In this document: one piece after another, positions 8,601 to 15,245 of the stretch | How positions within the stretch are numbered: the stretch's first letter is position 1 | Layout of the letters: each line of letters begins with the position of its first letter | Assembly (NCBI GenBank): GCA_013112685.1 | Contig: JABFGC010000001.1 | Location: 62,001 to 126,000 of the forward strand | DNA from: Chloroflexota bacterium | GTDB lineage: Bacteria; Chloroflexota; Anaerolineae; Anaerolineales; Villigracilaceae | DNA: 64,000 nt | Direction of reading: 5' to 3' | Program-made: the position numbers and the translations under genes | The notes under the pieces: generated by a model | What the model was told of the DNA's origin: nothing | Seen by the model: the letters and a program-made list of their open reading frames with translations, nothing else | Databases searched by the model: none

Positions 8601-9754
8601 ATTGCTTCCTGGATACGTGATGCCACCTGGTTACATTCTTGAAGATGAGTTCTGGCAACATCCTGATATACAGCCTCAAGTCGATTAAGTTCGCTTTGTT
8701 GTACTTGCAGCCATGCCTGATAGCCCTCGACTAAAGGTTGCAGGGCCGCTCTGACTTGATCAGGGTCCCATGTTTCGGCTAATACTTCTGGTCTCAATTC
8801 GGGTGGTCGTCCATATTCATTCAGCCAATCCATATCAGGCGTTTGAATTAAATAGATTGGTATTAATTCGGAGCGCACATCAGCAGGTGAATATTTTCCT
8901 CTCTCTGATTCAGTAATGGTTTCTGAATCCGTCCATACGAAAGGAGCCTCTTGTGGGCGGTTGGTCAATTCAAAGGGACGTTCAGGATCAATTTCTTTCC
9001 ACATCGCGCCGCACATATGTCCGCGCGCAAATGCCGTGCGTTGACGGTATAGCAAAGCAAGTGATAATTCTTCTTGTTGATTATCAAATGGTTGCGCATG
9101 GGATTGAGTATGATTATCGTCAAGATGTCTGACAGGAACTAATTTTGTGCCGTTAAGTATATGAGTCCGCAATTGCGGTTGAAAAAGATATTCGCTTGTG
9201 GTTGGGTGTTCACCAACTATCTGTGTAACATTTATCAGGAAAATGGAGACTTTCCAAACCCCCGGAATTAATTGTCGGGAACGAATATGCAGTCTTGCCC
9301 CTGCCCCTGCGGTTAGATCGATGGATGCTTGTGAAACATCGAGACTGCCGCTCAAATAGCCTGATGGATTCCGATGCCAACCATCCTGTTCTAAATAGTA
9401 TCTTGACCAAGTTGCACAAACTTCAATTTGCGGAATGCCATCTTCCGCCTCCAGAGTAAATGATACGCCAATAGATCGCGGTAGTGCCTTGGGGTCCAAG
9501 GCGGGTGCAAATACCCCGGGGGATGCTACATAACCTTGCGAGTCTTGATCCTCTTCACTGCTGGTCTCTTCTATGATTTCGTCAATGTTATCTTCAATTC
9601 TTTCGTCGGTGCTGGATGCTGTAACCGGTTCTAACACACCTGTAATATATTCAGTCCGCGGATCTTGTTCTTCCGGCAGGATTTCGTTGGGTCCATTTCT
9701 TGGGCCAATGACCTCACGATAAAGTGCAATTAACATATCATTTCTAGTTGGCAT
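5642..9754 (-). CDS. drmA: DISARM helicase DrmA
   Basis: This 1370-residue superfamily 2 helicase is the core of a DISARM system. Walker A PTGGGKTEA lies near residue 450, motif II QDELH near 926, motif III as ASTAT soon after, and motif V/VI as TSMFGTGVDVDRL and QATGRVGRK near 1145-1170. A long insert between motifs I and II carries Cys pairs CPCC (about 628) and CPNPNC (about 760) that could bind zinc. The N-terminal 100 residues are acidic and low in complexity. DrmA and DrmB together recognise incoming DNA in studied DISARM systems. The gene is the first of the drmA-drmB-drmC-drmMII-vsr run and has its own promoter upstream. It is slightly longer than the relatives I recall. Confidence 0.9.
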   Translation of the reverse strand: MPTRNDMLIALYREVIGPRNGPNEILPEEQDPRTEYITGVLEPVTASSTDERIEDNIDEIIEETSSEEDQDSQGYVASPGVFAPALDPKALPRSIGVSFTLEAEDGIPQIEVCATWSRYYLEQDGWHRNPSGYLSGSLDVSQASIDLTAGAGARLHIRSRQLIPGVWKVSIFLINVTQIVGEHPTTSEYLFQPQLRTHILNGTKLVPVRHLDDNHTQSHAQPFDNQQEELSLALLYRQRTAFARGHMCGAMWKEIDPERPFELTNRPQEAPFVWTDSETITESERGKYSPADVRSELIPIYLIQTPDMDWLNEYGRPPELRPEVLAETWDPDQVRAALQPLVEGYQAWLQVQQSELNRLEAVYQDVARTHLQECNQVASRIQEAIEILCSDEDARLAFCFANKAIDMQARWKNLQRSLAWRPFQLAFILLNIPSLANPFHPDRDICDLLWFPTGGGKTEAYLGLSAFVLGLRRLRAKHDSPGQDRTGAGVGVLSRYTLRLLTIQQFRRALGVVTACETLRMMGAGRGSTIGWRPHGCQKTDNLIWGGIRFSAGLWVGGGVTPNSMMSIGPMPVPGGTGFMMIAGALDILRGLRPDYDGPDAELARYVQQVRRNLQVEGEPAQVTNCPCCQTPLAISDEGLGAGEFTLHFVYQGGNPTIPPISMLTPRRPIPSLVINSVNIFSHQSPTYRTISINFTIPDGSFFSSLNVDDWWEQSIKPALGGNAQIQSARPSRPGYFILKYSTNQGSYKQNDFDIFCPNPNCDLNQSLWAEQVPEPREREGSRTNVRRQVSTTPNPNRIPDPVIDLTDGLLWQDIPEPFRLEQGKKWSTRIPIPAFTVDDQIYHRCPSLVISTVDKFARLAFEPKAASLFGNVTHYHSRWGYYRIWCPPSDGSQQTGLRDHPAGRAVGNPLHRGVPPFSPPELILQDELHLIEGPLGSMVGLFETAVDMLSQRIIDERFVFPKYIASTATVRQAEAQVKSLFNRRLTQFPPSAVSSDERFFATGTEAHPLDTRKPGRLYAAVCAPGKGAQTPIVRIWSSLLQGSFDLSQSTSINEIDPFWTLVGYFNATRELAGALSLYRQDIPERMESRSGMGARVLDESRRLELSSRASSMNLPVLLQKLEISMPNAQDAVFATSMFGTGVDVDRLSLMVVHGQPKTTSSYIQATGRVGRKTSALVVSFFRASRPRDLDHYEFFTGYHRALYRYVEPVTVAPFSPRARERSLGPLAVVLLRQAKALNGIRVHEQWRIQQRIGSTFHSLANRMASARFDPEVMIIPELFEQRSIIQPVGRRPVPGITNNETASELDRWRAIAALYPNPDQFVYNEPAVLRQPQRHVVLGDAQHRGRLEEAFENAPQSLRDVEETTGFKV

Positions 9755-9841
9755 CTTTTCCTCTCCTGCGACCGAAGTTGTTTTTATCCATAATGCAAAT
9801 GAGTTATTTCATGATGGTTGAAATAAACTCCACCTCACCGA

Positions 9842-9868
9842 ATTATATGGCAGGTAGTACCTATTCAA
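9842..9868 (-). promoter_or_regulatory. Putative drmA promoter with an operator-like dyad in its spacer
   Basis: On the minus strand a perfect -10 box TATAAT (9842-9847) follows TTGAAT (9863-9868) after 15 bases. The spacing is a little short of the ideal 17. The spacer holds AGGTACTACCT (9852-9862), a perfect 5-1-5 inverted repeat placed exactly where a repressor would block RNA polymerase. It lies about 90 bases upstream of the drmA start and downstream of the preceding operon. No regulator gene lies beside it in the window. Confidence 0.45.
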
Positions 9869-9895
9869 CTTAGTGGTTAATTGCAATGTTGTGGA

Positions 9896-11008
9896 TTATA
9901 CAACATCATTAAACTTCCCCCATTCAATAACTGGAAGCTTTCCAAACTTCCGCACATTTCCTATAATGACCGCCGTATCTTGTGCTAATTGATTGCACGC
10001 CCAACGAACTGAATCTTGTACCCACGGTGGGCTTATTTGGGTGTACACAAGGCGGGCGCCTGTCTCTTGGCAGAATTTCAGAGCGGATGCCAACCGTATC
10101 CTAGTTATTTTTTCTATTTGTTTTCTTTTCTTATGTTCATCCCCAATCTCCAACCAGAATAATGTCTCGAAACCTTGAATCCGCCCCCAAGCAAGCGCAT
10201 CAGGGCGCACAAATATTTCAGGAAGTTGCACTTCGGTCCATCCCGTCCATATTTCAACTTGTGGGTAGGCGGATCGTAGCCATGCCGTCCACCTGCGGGA
10301 ATTCGTCCTATGGGACGTCCCAATTAAGTGCGGATTCAATTCCTTTACGCCGCTAAAATCCACTCCATTTGATGCCCCCCAACTGCGTAAGGCAACGGAT
10401 ACTCCTTTGCGAGTCGGATGCCACATCCAGTACGGATCCATTTTCTTCGGCTTCGACTTGTCTTTTTGGAACTGCTCGCCAAGTTTGAATACCACCATTT
10501 TGCTCTTTTGAAGGTTCTGCAAAACATCATTGGTTACTGTTTCAGGAAGACCCGCCAAGGAAGCGATCTCCTCCTCAATCCCTTTCCGGCTTCTTGCCAA
10601 AACCTGGAGACATTTCAACTCTTCGCGAGAGAAACTGGAGAACTCATCGTCCACCTTGGGAGGATGATGGAGTGAAGAAGAAAATAATCTTGGACCAAAA
10701 GAGAAACTGCGATAATCCGGTGTCTTGTCTTTTGAAGTGACAACATATGGAATGGAAAACCCGGATGTCATGGATCGTTTGACCTCCATCAGGTACCATT
10801 CCCCGGGAGATGTCACACGGATCCAAAGAGACGCGCCGGGTCTTTTTTTATCCAACTCGGCAACCAGGCGCTGCAAGAGGGGATGAAAGTCAAATGGTGG
10901 CAATCCATTCAAGGCGTCAATATCGAATATGAAGGTGTCGGTATAACCGCCCTCATATTTCAGGCTGATCCAATCGGAGAAGGTTACATCACCCAATCGA
11001 ACTTTCAT
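9896..11008 (-). CDS. Replication-relaxation-like winged-helix protein
   Basis: This 370-residue soluble protein has a central winged-helix-like segment (about residues 128-175, starting REELKCLQVLARSRKG) and a C-terminal domain with RPDALAWGRIQGFETLFWLE followed by basic KKRKQIEKITRIR. The PDA...FWLE layout resembles the C-terminal domain of plasmid replication-relaxation proteins, which has a PD-(D/E)xK-like fold (known family, my match by eye). It is the last gene of the secretion/conjugation operon, 3 bases after the M23 peptidase stop. Its role could be in plasmid or element replication or relaxation control. A separate defence function is possible because DISARM begins 140 bases further on, but the spacing and promoter favour the operon upstream. 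Confidence 0.5.
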   Translation of the reverse strand: MKVRLGDVTFSDWISLKYEGGYTDTFIFDIDALNGLPPFDFHPLLQRLVAELDKKRPGASLWIRVTSPGEWYLMEVKRSMTSGFSIPYVVTSKDKTPDYRSFSFGPRLFSSSLHHPPKVDDEFSSFSREELKCLQVLARSRKGIEEEIASLAGLPETVTNDVLQNLQKSKMVVFKLGEQFQKDKSKPKKMDPYWMWHPTRKGVSVALRSWGASNGVDFSGVKELNPHLIGTSHRTNSRRWTAWLRSAYPQVEIWTGWTEVQLPEIFVRPDALAWGRIQGFETLFWLEIGDEHKKRKQIEKITRIRLASALKFCQETGARLVYTQISPPWVQDSVRWACNQLAQDTAVIIGNVRKFGKLPVIEWGKFNDVV

Positions 11009-11011
11009 GGA

Positions 11012-11713
11012 CTAATCCGAACATCCAATGTTGATGTACTCATCAACCGTAAAATAGTTTTGTGGGTTGAGCCAGACGGCACTTTGTTCGCCCGTCTTCT
11101 GGCGAATGCCGTAATGTAAATGCGCGCCGGTGCTGTTACCGGTGTTGCCGCTCAATCCCACCACATCGCCGTAGTTTACGATTTGCCCCTCCACTACCTG
11201 GATGCTGCTCAAATGAGCCAACCAGACCTGATAACCATTATTCTCAACCACTACCAGATTACCCCACGGACCGTTCGAGCCAGCCCACACGACCTTGCCT
11301 GCGATGGTTGTATGAATCGGTGTGCCTTCATTCACGGGAAAGTCACTACCAGTATGGGTCTGGTAATGTGGGTCTTGGAACTTACATCCTAATAATGGCT
11401 TGTCATAGATATCACTCCAATGTGGGATGGGACCGATCAGGGGCAAGCCATAGATCTCTGAACCGGGTCCAACATAGCCATCGAAGGGAACAGCGCTCAT
11501 TCCGGATGGAAGTGAATTGCCATACGAACCGTTGTCGCTGGTCTCCGCATACTGGGGGATATCGAACAACCACTGTTCAACACCAGGCTGCGCCCATGCC
11601 GGGAGTTGCGGAATGGTCAGAACCACCAGCATGACATAACCCACCACCAAAGCCGCCCCGCATAATAACGGGGCGGTCATCAAGACAATGGAAAACCGGA
11701 AGAAGCCTTTCAC
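11012..11713 (-). CDS. M23 family metallopeptidase, membrane-anchored
   Basis: The 233-residue protein begins with a hydrophobic membrane anchor (residues 5-35) and ends in a LytM/M23 domain. Zinc ligands are visible as HTGSD (H-x3-D) and GAHLHYG (HxH), with the intervening HLSS. Such enzymes cut peptide crosslinks in peptidoglycan or act as scaffolds in cell envelope complexes. In conjugation systems a peptidoglycan hydrolase (VirB1-like) opens the wall for the channel, which fits the neighbours. The start is a GTG at 11711-11713 that overlaps the TAG of the TadC-like gene, so translation is coupled. I see no missing key residue. Confidence 0.85.
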   Translation of the reverse strand: MKGFFRFSIVLMTAPLLCGAALVVGYVMLVVLTIPQLPAWAQPGVEQWLFDIPQYAETSDNGSYGNSLPSGMSAVPFDGYVGPGSEIYGLPLIGPIPHWSDIYDKPLLGCKFQDPHYQTHTGSDFPVNEGTPIHTTIAGKVVWAGSNGPWGNLVVVENNGYQVWLAHLSSIQVVEGQIVNYGDVVGLSGNTGNSTGAHLHYGIRQKTGEQSAVWLNPQNYFTVDEYINIGCSD

Positions 11714-12645
11714 TACAAGACCCGTCCCAACCGATCCAGGCGGATCTCGCCCTGCTGTCCGGCTTGCAAGCCCATCGAGGCTTCAATGGACAAACCGTTG
11801 CGGATCATGCGCATCGAGAGCCAGTAGGAAACACCTGAGCCGAGGATTACAGGAGATAGAAAAAGCGGATTACCAGAATACAACTTCCCAACCTCGGGAG
11901 TGGTGACGGCAATCAATACCAAAACAGCAGGAGGGAAAAGAGCAAGAAAACGCGCCTGCCATTCGACACCTTTGGCGGCGGCACGCGCACGGGACAGCAC
12001 TTCCACAACCGTCCCAAGAGTCTTTCGCAAGGAAGCCACCAGCGGACCGATCTCGATACGCCCTTCGATGGAAGCTAATAATGAAGTAGCGACAATGTCC
12101 ACGGCGGGATTGTCCCAGGCGGTTGTCCATTCGCGGACAGCTAATGCCGCTTCATCGGCGGGTGCAGTCCGTAAGCGCACAACTAAATCACCCAGCACCA
12201 TCCTGCCATCCGGCCCCACTGCTTGCGCCGCATCATTGAGCGCATCACCCAATGGCTTGCCTTGTGAGAGCAGAGTCTCCACTACACCCAAGCCACGTAA
12301 AATATCCTTGGCCTGCTTCAAGCGAAATTCCTGGCGTTTGTCGGAAAGTGTTCCTGCGTACAGCAAGCCACCTGCGATGGCAAACAGGATCGCAGGAAAG
12401 ACTCCGAGGAATATCCCTCCCGCCAGTCCACCACCGACCCACGCCAGAAACCCATACGCAATCTGGTTGAACGCCAGTCCTGTTCCAGTCTGACGCGCAA
12501 ACTTCTCTGGATCGAATTTCTTCTTCGGTTGCGCAATGCCCATCGCGCGTGCCATGCCCGCTTCATCCACGGTGCGACGCCAGCCAAAGGCAATCGGGAT
12601 GGTTGCCAGCGCCAAGGCGCCAATGATTGAAATCAACGTGATCAT
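11713..12645 (-). CDS. TadC/T2SSF-like inner-membrane protein
   Basis: The product is about 310 residues. An N-terminal transmembrane segment and a hydrophobic pair around residues 70-110 precede a cytoplasmic helical region (KDILRGLGVVETLLSQGKPL onward) and two C-terminal membrane segments (FPPAVLVLIAVTT and SPVILGSGVSYWL). This layout matches TadB/TadC, the platform proteins of type IVc pili (type II secretion F domain). I chose the ATG at 12645 because GGAGATAACA precedes it at good spacing; the longer frame starts inside the upstream gene. In the operon it stands between a VirB3-like protein and an M23 peptidase, so it may anchor the assembly ATPase of a hybrid pilus or conjugation machine. 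No cognate ATPase is visible nearby. Confidence 0.65.
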   Translation of the reverse strand: MITLISIIGALALATIPIAFGWRRTVDEAGMARAMGIAQPKKKFDPEKFARQTGTGLAFNQIAYGFLAWVGGGLAGGIFLGVFPAILFAIAGGLLYAGTLSDKRQEFRLKQAKDILRGLGVVETLLSQGKPLGDALNDAAQAVGPDGRMVLGDLVVRLRTAPADEAALAVREWTTAWDNPAVDIVATSLLASIEGRIEIGPLVASLRKTLGTVVEVLSRARAAAKGVEWQARFLALFPPAVLVLIAVTTPEVGKLYSGNPLFLSPVILGSGVSYWLSMRMIRNGLSIEASMGLQAGQQGEIRLDRLGRVL

Positions 12646-12649
12646 ATTG

Positions 12650-13141
12650 TTATCTCCATGTAAACCAGAATGCGAGTTCCTGCGCACCACCGTTTGCCAG
12701 CCAGACAGCAAAGTAAATTCCCACGACTCCCAACAGGACGGTCAACAACGGATAGACGCCGACCTCGTTCCAAGCAAGATCAATGGGACGCATGGTTGGT
12801 CCTGCCGCCTGTGGTTGATAGTGAGGAACAGGATGTTCGCGCTCCATCTTTGGGCGCTGTACCTTTTGTTTGGGCGGAGATGGATCGCCTTCTGTTCTGC
12901 GAGTGGCTGCCTGTTGGTTGACATACTGCCGGGTCTGCATTGAATAGCGAAAGCGACGCGTCAACCAGACTTCAGGCGGGACGCGGTCGGGTCCAAGGCG
13001 CAGCAGAGCCAGCGCCATGAAGGAGACCAAGACCAGAAAACCGATCACCACCTTTCCGGTGAAAGATAGCGGAAGGAATAAACATAAGACAGCCAGCAAA
13101 GCACCGGCGCCAAGAATGCCAAGATCGCGGTCGTTGAACAT
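12650..13141 (-). CDS. PrgI/VirB3-like membrane protein
   Basis: The 163-residue protein has two N-terminal transmembrane segments (about residues 8-50), then PPEVWLTRRFRYSMQTRQYV, a proline-rich cytosolic linker and a third membrane segment near the C-terminus. Two helices followed by a W-L-x-R-R-x-R-Y stretch is the usual look of PrgI/VirB3-type components of type IV secretion systems (matched by eye). The gene follows the small VirB2-like gene by 7 bases. A third helix at the C-terminus is not typical of PrgI, so the relation may be distant. Its neighbours make a membrane-complex role more likely than an enzymatic one. Confidence 0.5.
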   Translation of the reverse strand: MFNDRDLGILGAGALLAVLCLFLPLSFTGKVVIGFLVLVSFMALALLRLGPDRVPPEVWLTRRFRYSMQTRQYVNQQAATRRTEGDPSPPKQKVQRPKMEREHPVPHYQPQAAGPTMRPIDLAWNEVGVYPLLTVLLGVVGIYFAVWLANGGAQELAFWFTWR

Positions 13142-13148
13142 GGCGTTC

Positions 13149-13415
13149 CTAGAATGGGGGCTTGGGTTGGAAGTTCTTCAACATCTCACCCAACTGCGGC
13201 AGAAAGAGGAAAGCGAACAACACAATGATGACCAGACCGACCACTCCGATGATCGCCATCGAGGTCATGCGGCTGCCGCCGAATGCCATACCCGCTGTGC
13301 CTTGCAGAATGAAATATAGGCCGCCGAGTAATGCCACGACGATCAATAGCCCTGCCATGAATGCCCAGGCATCACGGGCAATCGCCAGAATTTGTTCCAT
13401 GATGGGATCGAACAT
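13149..13415 (-). CDS. VirB2/TrbC-like small membrane protein
   Basis: The 88-residue protein has two transmembrane helices separated by a short glycine-rich turn (GTAGMAFGGSRM), the architecture of VirB2/TrbC pilin-like subunits. There is no clear signal-peptide cleavage site, so it could equally be a membrane scaffold. The ATG at 13415 is chosen over one 12 codons upstream because AAAAGGAGAAG sits at the right distance before it. It lies between the VirB3-like gene and a 160-residue membrane protein with related composition; the pair may be paralogues acting as major and minor subunits. Function is inferred from size, topology and context only. Confidence 0.5.
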   Translation of the reverse strand: MFDPIMEQILAIARDAWAFMAGLLIVVALLGGLYFILQGTAGMAFGGSRMTSMAIIGVVGLVIIVLFAFLFLPQLGEMLKNFQPKPPF

Positions 13416-13437
13416 AAATATCTTCTCCTTTTCGTTA

Positions 13438-13920
13438 TCAACAAGTGCCAAGAAACCAGGCTGCCAATGGAATGGCGGCGCTGGCGAGGATCATGCCAAA
13501 GAGCGCTTCACCAGATTCAATGAGTGCATTGGTGAATGAGGATGCACCGCCAATCGAAGCGGACAACATCGTCGTGAATGCCGCTTTCAACATGCGTAAA
13601 GCAGCCAGTCCACCGATCAATCCAGAGGCAAGTGTGCCCAATTCACTGATCGGTCCACAACTGCCTCCACCTGGCAGGGTGGACTGCAAAGCGCTCACGA
13701 TCTGCGGAATTCCAAGGAAGGCAAACAAGCCCAACACCAGAATGGAAATCAGCGCAGATATGGATTCCCACACCCAAAGATTCGCGCCTAATACAGAGGC
13801 GGAACTCACGCGCAACATCTGGGCAATACCCGCCAGCAGCGCGAAGGCGACAAATGCGCCTGCCAGGGCAACCCAGGCTTCGCGCAGGAAGGTCAATAAA
13901 AGGGATGTGACTTCACTCAT
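13438..13920 (-). CDS. Polytopic membrane protein of the secretion cluster
   Basis: This 160-residue protein has about four hydrophobic segments: residues 10-38, 47-72, 92-115 and a C-terminal one ending in Trp-Phe-Leu-Gly-Thr-Cys. The first two resemble the two-helix pattern of the neighbouring VirB2-like protein, including the opening LREAWVALAGAFVAFALLAG versus ARDAWAFMAGLLIVVALLGG there, so this gene may be a duplicated and extended version of it. The second half is rich in Gly, Ala and Ser. I recognise no named family. Its place inside the operon supports a structural role in the channel or pilus base. Confidence 0.5.
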   Translation of the reverse strand: MSEVTSLLLTFLREAWVALAGAFVAFALLAGIAQMLRVSSASVLGANLWVWESISALISILVLGLFAFLGIPQIVSALQSTLPGGGSCGPISELGTLASGLIGGLAALRMLKAAFTTMLSASIGGASSFTNALIESGEALFGMILASAAIPLAAWFLGTC

Positions 13921-13941
13921 GACAATGCCATCGGATTGTGT

Positions 13942-14728
13942 TTATGGAATTCCGCTTCGAGCGCGGGATAGAAACGTTCGCCCCAGAATTGCATGGGCCA
14001 GCGTCGTGCCGGGTCCGGTGCGATCTTTGAGGGTTAGGACTTCCAGCGGAGCGCAACCGCAATCGCGGACATCGCCGGTGCGGTTGACCACCAACACACG
14101 GGTCCGCTTCATAGGGAACTCGTTCGTCGCCCAGGAGAGCAGACAGATCATCGCCATCGTTGAAGCGTTCGGATTTCAAGGCGGCAGCCGCAATGATCGC
14201 CCAACCATGATGACGTGCCATCTCGCGTAACGCGGCGGCAGCTTCACCACTGCGGCCCTCCTCATTCATCATGCCAGTTAGCCCAACGACTGGAACACGA
14301 TTGAGATAATCTACGGCAATCAAAGCAGGTCCTTTGACAGGGAAGGCGTAATCATGGATCAACATGTCTTCCAACGCGCGTACGGTATCCTCACCTGAGT
14401 TGAGCGACAGCAATACTGCTTCACTGGCGCGTGCCAGGGCTGCTTCCACAACGGGTTGTGATGGTTGCGTATGAGGTCCACCGGTCATTGCCTCTGTTTG
14501 CAGAAACAGGCGAAAACGCAATTCCTCCGGGGTGTGTTCATAACAGCCAATGGCAGATGGAATATGCAAGCAGGCGGACTCGAAGATCATCCGCAGCAGC
14601 CAGGAAGTCTTTCCTATTCCTGGCGCTGCGGCGAGCAGGGTCAAGCCGCCGCCCCAGAAGGACAAACCAGCGAAGACACCAAAGGGAGTGTAGGGCTGAG
14701 GGTTGCCCAGAGTTCCAGAGCGCGGCAT
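13942..14728 (-). CDS. RecA/DnaB-fold ATPase, frameshifted in this sequence
   Basis: The N-terminal part has Walker A AAPGIGKTSWL (about residues 33-43) and Walker B PALIAVDYLNRVP (about 127-140), matching the DnaB helicase C-terminal RecA domain. After residue 208 the frame breaks at 14100-14102, where GGG on the plus strand seems to hold one base too many. In the neighbouring frame the protein continues with DRVLVVNRTGDVRDCGC and LKDRTGPG, the expected end of this family, and stops at 13942. The restored protein has about 261 residues and lacks the DnaB N-terminal domain. It might power DNA processing of the element or be an accessory ATPase. The frameshift is probably a sequencing error. 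Confidence 0.65.
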
Positions 14729-14774
14729 GGGGTCATCTTATTCAATTGTGGAAGGGGGATGTGTGCTCGTGTCG

Positions 14775-15245
14775 CTATGGAGTCGGTAGGAATAAACGCA
14801 ATAAGAGATAGACGATCAATCCAAGCAACAGACCTGGCAGGGCAGGGATGTTCCCTTGTTGTCTGCGTATCCAAAGCCTGCGCCAGAGTTCCAATCCCAG
14901 AAGAGACAGCAATACGGCAGGTAAAGGAAAAAGACAGGCAAGCCCGCTAATCGCAAGCAAATCTGCCCTGCCAATGATGCCCTTGCGATACCCATATCCG
15001 GTGAACAACACTGGCCAGACAGGTGGGTAAAACAACAAGGGTATGGCAAACCAACCGGATAGATTACGGAAGATGCTCCACAGACATGCCAGCAATACGA
15101 TCCCGGTCTGAATGGGTGTGGCGGGAAATGTCAAAAGGATCGTTCCTAACAGAAAGACTTCAATCCCTGGAACCAGGCGATAGCGCAGGTCGGCATAGCT
15201 GAATATGGAAAAGGAGACCAGCGCAAAGGTCTCTGCGAGGGTCAT
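14775..15245 (-). CDS. A24 prepilin-peptidase-like protein with altered active site
   Basis: The 156-residue multi-helix membrane protein resembles the core of type A24 prepilin peptidases. An early SYADLRYRLVPG segment corresponds to the first catalytic Asp (YDLRxRRIPN in the second copy at 17.9 kb). The second site reads IIGRADLLAI instead of the usual G-x-G-D, so the second glycine is replaced by alanine while the aspartate remains. It may still be active or be a scaffold. The ATG overlaps the preceding gene's stop in ATGA form, so it is translated with the VirB6-like gene. Two prepilin-peptidase-like genes in one operon suggest a pilin-type substrate. Confidence 0.6.
   Translation of the reverse strand: MTLAETFALVSFSIFSYADLRYRLVPGIEVFLLGTILLTFPATPIQTGIVLLACLWSIFRNLSGWFAIPLLFYPPVWPVLFTGYGYRKGIIGRADLLAISGLACLFPLPAVLLSLLGLELWRRLWIRRQQGNIPALPGLLLGLIVYLLLRLFLPTP

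Noticed and set aside
9896..11008. The replication-relaxation-like gene as a missing DISARM component (DrmE)
   Set aside because: It is separated from drmA by 140 bases with a promoter and lies 3 bases from the M23 gene, so it belongs to the operon upstream. Its domains do not resemble what I know of DrmE.
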